Program-made: the position numbers and the translations under genes | Notes under the pieces: model-generated | What the model was told of the DNA's origin: nothing | Database searches by the model: none | What the model saw: the letters and a program-made list of their open reading frames with translations, nothing else | Shown here: positions 1 to 5,112 of the stretch, one piece after another | Position numbering within the stretch: position 1 is the stretch's first letter | Layout of the letters: every line of letters starts with the position of its first letter | Assembly: GCA_964497095.1 (NCBI GenBank) | Contig: CAZCCL010000121.1 | Coordinates: 1-7,806 of the forward strand | Source: CAVPLM01 sp964497095 | GTDB taxonomy: Bacteria > Actinomycetota > Thermoleophilia > RBG-16-64-13 | Length of the DNA stretch: 7,806 bases | Direction: 5' to 3'

Positions 1-36
1 GGGGGGGGGGGGGGGGCCCCGCCCCCCCCCCCCCCC
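1..36. repeat. G16/C15 inverted homopolymer at window edge
   Basis: Sixteen G (1-16), then CCCC, one G, and fifteen C (22-36). The G run and the second C run are perfectly complementary and could fold into a very stable hairpin with a 5-nt loop. It lies just past the stop of the last minus-strand gene, but no T-tract follows on that strand, so it does not look like a standard intrinsic terminator. Such runs at a sequence edge are often sequencing or assembly artefacts. I see no gene in 1-48. Confidence 0.75.
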
Positions 37-48
37 GACCCCGATCGC

Positions 49-795
49 TCACTCATCGGCCTTCCCAGCCTCCTTGTGACGAGCTACATTTCCCATCCTC
101 AACTTCCGTATCTGCTTTCTCAACTCCTCCTCGGAAAGGAACTCTCCCTCTCCTGCCCGGTCGCGGTGGACCATCTCGTCCAGGTAACGCATGAGTTTGG
201 TGGAAGGACCACCTTCCAACGCGCTGTACCCGACCAAGAGAAGCTCGTAGACATAGATGAAATCCGGGAGATCGAGGAGATGCTTGACCAGTCCCTGCAC
301 CTTCCCGTTCTTGACCGCGGACACCGGCTGGGCGGCGAGACCCAGACTGTGCGCGGCCAGCCACATGAAGACGAAAGCGTTGGAGAGAGACGACTCGAAG
401 ATGGAGTCGCCCTTCAGTCTCGAATAGCGGGCGTTCATGGGAAGACCGAGGCGGCGCCGGTTGTCACCCAGGATCAGGATGAAGACCGGGGCGAGGGGGC
501 ACTCCAAACGGCCGTGGGTCTCCGGATCCCAGGAAGGGCCCTGCCACTCCTCTCGAGTAGCCTCCAGAGCGTAGAAGTCGGTGTCTATCCAGTCGTCGAC
601 GATTTCCTTGATCCGGGAGCGCAGCTCCGGGTCCTCGACCACCAAGAATTCCATCGGCTGCATGTTGAAGCCGGTAGGAGCCCAGCGTCCCACCTCAAGG
701 ATCTTCGCGACCATCTCTTCCGGAACAGGATCGGGCTTGATGGCCCTGATGGTACGGCGGCTCTTCACCAATCCCAGCAGATCCTCGTACTCCAC
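49..795 (-). CDS. Nitroreductase-family flavoprotein, tandem copy 1
   Basis: A 248-aa protein of the nitroreductase superfamily, whose members are FMN-dependent, usually dimeric, cytoplasmic NAD(P)H oxidoreductases. The N-terminus carries an RRTIR element (residues 13-17) of the kind that contacts FMN phosphate, then APTGFNMQP (39-47), the usual active-site loop. The helix SLSNAFVFMWLAAHSLGL (136-153) and the VGY strand near 188-190 are also typical. It is longer than the usual 190-220 aa because of a charged tail from about residue 205. The start is GTG at 795-793, with GGAGG 8 nt upstream. It is the last gene of the minus-strand block, 30 nt after its paralogue (about 72% identical, no gaps). 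The substrate cannot be told from sequence; nitro compounds, quinones or a specialised dehydrogenation are all possible. The family call is firm, the role unknown. Confidence 0.9.
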   Translation of the reverse strand: MEYEDLLGLVKSRRTIRAIKPDPVPEEMVAKILEVGRWAPTGFNMQPMEFLVVEDPELRSRIKEIVDDWIDTDFYALEATREEWQGPSWDPETHGRLECPLAPVFILILGDNRRRLGLPMNARYSRLKGDSIFESSLSNAFVFMWLAAHSLGLAAQPVSAVKNGKVQGLVKHLLDLPDFIYVYELLLVGYSALEGGPSTKLMRYLDEMVHRDRAGEGEFLSEEELRKQIRKLRMGNVARHKEAGKADE

Positions 796-825
796 GCTGA
801 CCCCCTCCCCCGGCCACTGCAGGCC

Positions 826-1572
826 CTAGTCGCTGATCTTGTCGGCCTCCACATGCCGGGCCACATTGCCGGCCCGGAGCTTGACGATCTGCCTGCGGAG
901 CTCCTCCTCGCCGAGGAACTCGTCGTCTGAGGCCCGATCGTAGTGGACCATCTCGTCCAGGTGACGCATGAGTTTGGCCGAGGGACCCTCCTCCATCGCG
1001 CTGTATCCGACCAAGAAGATGTCGTAGACGTAGATGAAGTCAGGCAGGTTCAAGAGGTGCTTGACCAGTCCCTGCACTTTCGGATACTTGACTCCCGAGA
1101 TGGGTTGGGAGGCGAGACCCAGGCTGTGCGCGGCCAGCCACATCAGCATGAACGCGTTGGAGAGAGACGACTCGAAGATGGAGTCGCCCTTCTGCTCCGA
1201 GTAACGGGCGGCCATGGGCAGGCCCACCCGGCGGCGCGTGTCGCCCATCAGCAGGATGAACACCGGCGCCAAGGGACAATCCCATGCTCCGTGAGTCTCG
1301 ATGGACCAGGGCGAGCCCTGCCACTCCTCGCGCGTGGCTTCCAAGGCGAAGAAGTCACTGTTCTTGTAGTCGTCGACGATCTTCTTGATGGCCTTGCGCA
1401 GCTCGAGGTCCTTGACCACCAGCATCTCCAGGGGCTGCATGTTGAAGCCGGTAGGGGCCCAGCGGGCTGCCTCGAGAAGCTTGTCCACCATCTCATCGGG
1501 AACGGGGTCGGGCTTGAAAGCGCGCAGCGTGCGTCGCCCCTTGATGAATTCCAGATAGTTCTCGTAGTCCAC
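826..1572 (-). CDS. Nitroreductase-family flavoprotein, tandem copy 2
   Basis: A 248-aa paralogue of the next gene downstream. My ungapped manual alignment gives about 179 of 248 identical residues. It keeps the FMN-contact RRTLR element (13-17), APTGFNMQP (39-47), the GDSIFESSLSNAF segment (129-141) and the charged C-terminal tail. The cytoplasmic FMN oxidoreductase fold is secure; the substrate is unknown. Start choice: an upstream in-frame ATG at 1581 directly abuts the SD-like GAGAGG (1587-1582), leaving no spacer. GTG at 1572 gives a 9-nt spacer and aligns with the GTG start of copy 1; GTG at 1575 (6-nt spacer) is the alternative. It lies 24 nt after the E1beta stop, so it is probably cotranscribed with the dehydrogenase genes. 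Differences from copy 1 cluster at the N-terminus, around residues 67-97 and in the tail, so the two could form a heterodimer or have different specificities (inference). Confidence 0.9.
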   Translation of the reverse strand: MDYENYLEFIKGRRTLRAFKPDPVPDEMVDKLLEAARWAPTGFNMQPLEMLVVKDLELRKAIKKIVDDYKNSDFFALEATREEWQGSPWSIETHGAWDCPLAPVFILLMGDTRRRVGLPMAARYSEQKGDSIFESSLSNAFMLMWLAAHSLGLASQPISGVKYPKVQGLVKHLLNLPDFIYVYDIFLVGYSAMEEGPSAKLMRHLDEMVHYDRASDDEFLGEEELRRQIVKLRAGNVARHVEADKISD

Positions 1573-1596
1573 CACGCACATCCTCTCTTCTGGTCG

Positions 1597-2577
1597 CTAG
1601 AAACGGATACAGGCTTTGACAGCCTCGACCACTGTGTCCACGTCGGGCTGATAGTAGTCCTCCAGCTTGGCCAGCGGGGGCACTGTGTCGAAGCCCGTGA
1701 CCCTTGCCACCGGCGACTGCAAGTGCAGGACCGCCCTCTCCATTATCTGGGCCGAGATCTCCGCGCCGAACCCGCAAGTACGAGGCGCCTCATGAACGAT
1801 CACAGCCCGACCTGTCTTGGTCACGCTGTCTATCACAGTCTCGAAGTCGAAGGGCGATAGGGTGCGGACATCGACGATCTCCACGTCGGCCTCGCCTTCG
1901 GCCTCTAGGCGCTGAGCCGCCTCCTTCACAGTGCGCACGTGGGCTCCCCAGGCGAGCACCGTCACGTCCCGGCCCTCCCGCACCAGGCGGGCCTTGCCCA
2001 GCGGAAGCGTGTAGGGCTCTTCGGGCACCTCGGCCTTGATCGCCCGGTAGATCCGGGCCGGTTCCATGAAGATCACCGGGTCGGGATCGCGCACCGCGGC
2101 CGCAAGCAGGCCTTTGGCTTCGTACGGGTCGGCCGGGATCACCACCTTGAGCCCCGGCACGTGGACGAACACCGCCTCCATGCTCTCAGAATGATGCTCC
2201 AAAGCTCTGATCCCGCCGCCGTAGGGGGTCCGGACCACGAGCGGGACGGTGAACTCGCCCCGGCTGCGGTTGCGCATGCGCGCGGCGTGGCAGACCAGTT
2301 GGTCGTAGGCCGGATAGGCGAAGCCCGCGAACTGTATCTCGGCCACCGGGCGATACCCGGCGATGGCCATGCCGATAGCCATCCCCACGATCCCCGACTC
2401 GGCCAAGGGCGTGTCGATCACACGCTTCTCGCCGAAGCGGTCCACAAGACCGTCGGTGACGCGGAACACCCCACCGTCCCGACCCACGTCTTCGCCCATC
2501 ACCAGTACTCTGCCGTCAAGCTCCATCTCTTGAGAGAGGGCTCGATCGATAGCTTCCACCATGTTCAGACGGGCCAT
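1597..2577 (-). CDS. pdhB: 2-oxoacid (pyruvate-type) dehydrogenase E1 beta subunit
   Basis: A 326-aa beta subunit of the alpha2beta2 thiamine-diphosphate E1 enzyme. With the alpha subunit it decarboxylates a 2-oxoacid and passes the acyl group to lipoyl-E2. The order is typical: GEDVGRDGGVFR near residues 28-39, DTPLAESG (Glu60 is the expected cofactor-activating glutamate), EIQFAGFAYPAYDQ (80-93), the GGG...HHSES segment with histidines near 128-129, then a transketolase C-terminal-like half with VDVRTLSPFD and VHEAPRTCGFGAE. Length is normal. The ATG at 2577 is chosen because GGAGGTGATC (2587-2578), a perfect match to the 16S tail, directly precedes it. The in-frame GTG at 2583 lies inside that SD. 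It begins 2 nt after the E1alpha stop, implying translational coupling. Pyruvate is the likeliest substrate; branched-chain 2-oxoacids or acetoin cannot be excluded. Confidence 0.92.
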   Translation of the reverse strand: MARLNMVEAIDRALSQEMELDGRVLVMGEDVGRDGGVFRVTDGLVDRFGEKRVIDTPLAESGIVGMAIGMAIAGYRPVAEIQFAGFAYPAYDQLVCHAARMRNRSRGEFTVPLVVRTPYGGGIRALEHHSESMEAVFVHVPGLKVVIPADPYEAKGLLAAAVRDPDPVIFMEPARIYRAIKAEVPEEPYTLPLGKARLVREGRDVTVLAWGAHVRTVKEAAQRLEAEGEADVEIVDVRTLSPFDFETVIDSVTKTGRAVIVHEAPRTCGFGAEISAQIMERAVLHLQSPVARVTGFDTVPPLAKLEDYYQPDVDTVVEAVKACIRF

Positions 2578-2587
2578 GATCACCTCC
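2578..2587 (-). promoter_or_regulatory. Perfect SD for E1beta inside the E1alpha tail
   Basis: The minus strand reads GGAGGTGATC immediately before the E1beta ATG, a 10-nt match to the complement of the 16S rRNA 3' end. It overlaps the last codons and TGA stop of E1alpha, so ribosomes finishing alpha are placed on the beta start. This suits a complex that needs equal subunit amounts. Confidence 0.85.
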
Positions 2588-3659
2588 CCCTCGCCAGGCG
2601 AACCTTCAAGGCCGCCTGCTGCTCGGCCAGCGGGGGAGTGAGGTCGGCATAGACGTGCGCGAAGATCTCCTCGGGCTCTGGTGGAGGGATGGTCTCATAG
2701 GCGGCGACCGCCGCGGCCACCTTCTCATCGGCCTCGGCCAAAGCCTGCGCGGCGGTCGCGTCGTCCAGGAATCCCTGAGCGCGCATGTAGCGGGCAAGGC
2801 GCTCGATGGGATCCCGCCTGCGCCACTCTTCCACCTCTTGCTCCTCCCGATACCGCCGGGCGTCGTCGGAGGTGGTGTGGTCCACGACCCTGTAGGTGTG
2901 AGCCTCGATGAGGGTGGGCTCGTTGGCCGTGCGCGCCCGCTCCAGGGCCTCGGCGGTGACGCGGTAGACCGCGAACACGTCGTTCCCATCCACCTGCACC
3001 CCGAACATCCCGTAGGCGAGCGCTTTCTGTGCCACCGTGGGAGCGGCGGTCTGCTTGGTGAAGGGGACCGAGATGGCGTACTGGTTGTTCTGGCAGAAGA
3101 AGACCACAGGCACCTGGAACACCCCGGCCATGTTCATAGCCTCGCTGAAATCACCTTCGGAGGTCGCCCCCTCTCCGAAGAAGGTGAGCACCGCCACCTG
3201 CTCTCCCGCCTGTTTCATAGCCCAAGCGATGCCCACGGCGTGCAGCATATGTGTGCCGACCGGGATGGAGATGGGAAGCGTGCGCGATTCACGGGGGAAG
3301 GCCGCGCCTCTCTCGTCGCCGCCCCAGTACTGAAGGAGTTGCTCCATAGAGAGGCCGCGCAGAGTCAGCGCGCCCGTCTCCCGAAAGGCGGGGACCAGCC
3401 AATCGTCCGGCCGCAGGGCGAAGGCGGCTCCTACGTGGGCCCCCTCCTGGCCGGCCACCCGCGGGTAGGTGCCCAGGCGCCCCTGGCGCTGCAGCTTGAA
3501 CATGCGCTCGTCGAACTGTCGCGTAAGCACCATATGCCGGTACAGCCGCTGGATCTGCTCCGGCGCCAGATCGGGCATGAGAGTCTCGTCGACGACGCCA
3601 TCGGCGCCGAGCACTTCGACTCGGTCTATCGAGTAAGAGACCAGAGCGCGGGTGGGCAC
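2580..3659 (-). CDS. pdhA: 2-oxoacid (pyruvate-type) dehydrogenase E1 alpha subunit
   Basis: A 359-aa alpha subunit of the thiamine-diphosphate E1 enzyme. The N-terminal strand VEVLGADGVVDETLMPDL (14-31), then QRQGRLGTYPRVAGQE (57-72), resembles Gram-positive PdhA more than the shorter acetoin enzyme. The cofactor/Mg motif runs from GEGATSEGDF (162-171) to CQNNQYAIS (189-197). The regulatory-loop segment HTTSDDARRYR (261-271) carries the expected histidine. The metal-binding motif is normally GDG; here the Asp is Glu163, a conservative change. The start is GTG at 3659, with AAGGAGGTGA upstream and 7 nt from AGGAGG to the GTG. The stop is 2 nt before the E1beta ATG. No E2 (lipoyl acyltransferase) or E3 gene is present in the window, so the complex must draw these from elsewhere. 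The E1alpha call is firm; pyruvate specificity is inferred from overall resemblance. Confidence 0.92.
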   Translation of the reverse strand: MPTRALVSYSIDRVEVLGADGVVDETLMPDLAPEQIQRLYRHMVLTRQFDERMFKLQRQGRLGTYPRVAGQEGAHVGAAFALRPDDWLVPAFRETGALTLRGLSMEQLLQYWGGDERGAAFPRESRTLPISIPVGTHMLHAVGIAWAMKQAGEQVAVLTFFGEGATSEGDFSEAMNMAGVFQVPVVFFCQNNQYAISVPFTKQTAAPTVAQKALAYGMFGVQVDGNDVFAVYRVTAEALERARTANEPTLIEAHTYRVVDHTTSDDARRYREEQEVEEWRRRDPIERLARYMRAQGFLDDATAAQALAEADEKVAAAVAAYETIPPPEPEEIFAHVYADLTPPLAEQQAALKVRLARGR

Positions 3660-3663
3660 GTGT

Positions 3664-3673
3664 TCACCTCCTT
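3664..3673 (-). promoter_or_regulatory. Strong SD for E1alpha
   Basis: AAGGAGGTGA on the minus strand is a 10-nt match to the anti-SD and lies upstream of the GTG start at 3659. It decides the start: no other start codon in this frame is so placed. The strong SD would compensate for GTG initiation. Confidence 0.8.
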
Positions 3674-3700
3674 GTCTACCGGGACCTCGATGTCCCCGTT

Positions 3701-3748
3701 CCGGCTGTCCGTTGAACCGGCTGTCTGCCCAACCGGCTGTTTTGCCCC
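3701..3748. repeat. Three-copy 16-bp tandem repeat before E1alpha
   Basis: Plus-strand units are CCGGCTGTCCGTTGAA (3701-3716), CCGGCTGTCTGCCCAA (3717-3732) and CCGGCTGTTTTGCCCC (3733-3748). CCGGCTGT is invariant at an exact 16-nt period and the rest of the unit drifts. The array fills most of the 90-nt gap between the alcohol dehydrogenase stop and the E1alpha start. A short inverted repeat, GGGAC/GTCCC (3681-3685/3692-3696), lies between it and the SD. I see no convincing sigma-70 promoter here. It could be an operator array, a transcript-level element or neutral slippage. Confidence 0.75.
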
Positions 3749-3749
3749 T

Positions 3750-4757
3750 TCATTCGCCGCCCTCCACCACGAGTACGGCCGCCCCCCGGATCGCTCCCCG
3801 GCGGAGCCGCTCGAGAGCTTCGTTCGCCTCCGCGAGCGGGAAAAGCTCCACTTCGGTGCAGACCGGTACCCGGGGAGCCAGGGCCAGAAACTCGACCCCG
3901 TCCCGTCGGGTCAGATTGGCCACCGAACGGAGGGCGCGCTCTCCCCATAGGATCTCGTAGGGGAAGGACGGGATGTCGCTCATGTGGATCCCCCCACAGA
4001 CGACGACCCCGCCCTTGGCGACGGCTCGAAGAGCCACCGGTACCAGTTCTCCCGCAGGCGCGAAGATGATGGCCGCGTCGAGCTCCTCGGGGACTGCCTC
4101 GGCGGTGTCGCCCGCCCAGTGAGCTCCCATCTCCCTGGCGAAACCCTGCGAAGCGTAGTCGCCCGGGCGAGTGAAGGCGAACACCTTCCGACCCTGATAG
4201 CGCGCCACCTGCGTGACGATGTGTGCGGCAGCCCCGTAGCCGTACAGGCCCAGGCGCTCAGCGTCACCGGCCATTGTGAGCGACCGATAGCCGATGAGCC
4301 CGGCGCAGAGAAGGGGCGCGGCCTGGGCGGCAGGGTAGCCCGGGGGTATGGGAAAGGCGAAGCGATGGTCGGCCACGGAAAACTCGGCGAAACCCCCGTC
4401 CAAGTCGTACCCGGTGAACTTGGCCGAGTCGCAGAGGTTCTCGCGGCCGCTCAGGCAGTAGCGACAGCGACCACAGGTCCACCCCAGCCAGGGGATCCCT
4501 ACCTGCTCTCCCACGGCCGGTGAGGTCACGCCCTCGCCCAGAGCCTCCACCGTGCCCACGATCTGATGGCCGGGAATGAGCGGAAGCTTGGGATGCCGCA
4601 ACTCCCCGTCCACCACATGTAGGTCGGTCCGGCAGACGCCGCAGGTCTGCACCTTCACCCGCACCTGCCCCGGCCCCGGAACGGGGACAGGCACTCTTGC
4701 CGCCCGCAATCGGCTTCCGGCGCTCTCAAGGAGCATAGCCTGCATCAGGTCGGACAT
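3750..4757 (-). CDS. Zinc-type alcohol dehydrogenase family protein
   Basis: A 335-aa medium-chain dehydrogenase/reductase. In this family a catalytic zinc polarises an alcohol or aldehyde and NAD(P) carries the hydride. The N-terminal GroES-like half has CGVCRTDLH (39-47; Cys42 the expected zinc ligand), PGHQ (62-65; His64) and LLCAG (Cys151). A structural-zinc loop TCGRCRYCLSGRENLC supplies Cys95, 98, 101 and 109. The Rossmann half begins with LGLYGYGAAAH (169-179). The family usually reads GHE after the zinc histidine; here it is GHQ. The WLGWTCG segment (90-96) and GYGAAAH resemble the zinc-binding alcohol dehydrogenase subfamily TIGR02822 (from memory, not searched). The start is ATG with GAGGAG 6 nt upstream. 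It lies 34 nt after the LOG-like gene and 90 nt before E1alpha. The true substrate is unknown; a link to two-carbon metabolism rests on neighbours only. Confidence 0.9.
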   Translation of the reverse strand: MSDLMQAMLLESAGSRLRAARVPVPVPGPGQVRVKVQTCGVCRTDLHVVDGELRHPKLPLIPGHQIVGTVEALGEGVTSPAVGEQVGIPWLGWTCGRCRYCLSGRENLCDSAKFTGYDLDGGFAEFSVADHRFAFPIPPGYPAAQAAPLLCAGLIGYRSLTMAGDAERLGLYGYGAAAHIVTQVARYQGRKVFAFTRPGDYASQGFAREMGAHWAGDTAEAVPEELDAAIIFAPAGELVPVALRAVAKGGVVVCGGIHMSDIPSFPYEILWGERALRSVANLTRRDGVEFLALAPRVPVCTEVELFPLAEANEALERLRRGAIRGAAVLVVEGGE

Positions 4758-4772
4758 CCGGTTCTCCTCTCC

Positions 4773-4792
4773 GGGATCGCGACGGCGATCCC
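4773..4792. other. Intercistronic perfect stem-loop
   Basis: GGGATCGC (4773-4780) and GCGATCCC (4785-4792) form a perfect 8-bp stem with a 4-nt loop. It starts at the stop codon of the LOG-like gene and ends just before the SD of the alcohol dehydrogenase. No T-run follows on the minus strand, so it is not a clear terminator. It may stabilise or mark a processing point in the mRNA, or affect ribosome access to the next gene (inference). Confidence 0.65.
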
Positions 4793-5112
4793 TATCCCAC
4801 GACCTGCGGCCCCTCCCCTTGCCCCTGGCGGACGAAGATGGACGGATGGCGGAAATGGACGTTGACGTAGTGGTCCACGGCCCGGTCGATCAATCGCTCG
4901 GGATCGGCGCCGTAGATGATCGCCGAACCGGTCTCTTTGTCTATCGCCTCCACTAATTCCGGCACGATATCAGCGATGCCCCCGGTTCCCTGGAGTACAC
5001 CGATCAGTTTGCCCTCATCGTAGGCGATGGCAAACTCACCCAGGGTCCCGGAGTGCCCGCTCACGATCAAGACGATGTCGCTGGAACGGCCGCACACCGG
5101 GTCGGCGGTCAC
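4792..5112 (-). CDS. LOG-family Rossmann protein, C-terminal half only
   Basis: A 106-aa reading frame matching the second half of LOG-like proteins (lysine-decarboxylase-like/TIGR00725-type nucleotide-binding Rossmann folds, normally about 150-200 aa). SSDIVLIVSGHSGTLGEF (10-27) corresponds to the hydrophobic strand plus the family PGGxGTxxE signature, read here as SGHSGTLGE. GKLIGVLQGTGGIAD (34-48) follows as expected. The N-terminal half, with its own glycine-rich motif, is missing: upstream is the intact end of the ribonuclease gene, and extending this frame gives low-quality Arg/Gly/Pro-rich sequence. A GTG at 5112 overlaps the ribonuclease TGA (GTGA), with GGAGG (5123-5119) 6 nt away, so translation is plausible. 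It is either a degraded remnant kept by coupling or a real short protein. No function can be assigned. Confidence 0.6.
   Translation of the reverse strand: MTADPVCGRSSDIVLIVSGHSGTLGEFAIAYDEGKLIGVLQGTGGIADIVPELVEAIDKETGSAIIYGADPERLIDRAVDHYVNVHFRHPSIFVRQGQGEGPQVVG

Noticed and set aside
76..930. Plus-strand 284-aa open frame over the nitroreductase genes
   Set aside because: It is antisense to well-supported coding sequence, spans the gap between two genes, resembles no family, and is expected from codon bias in GC-rich DNA.
2575..2583. GTG at 2583 as the E1beta start
   Set aside because: This codon lies inside the perfect SD for the ATG at 2577, so the ATG is preferred.
3701..3748. The short tandem repeat as a CRISPR array
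   Set aside because: Units are contiguous, only 16 bp long with an 8-bp core, and there are no spacers or cas genes.
2655..3950. Plus-strand 431-aa open frame across E1alpha and the alcohol dehydrogenase
   Set aside because: It crosses two real minus-strand genes and the repeat-bearing gap between them; its product is His/Gly/Arg-rich with no recognisable domain.
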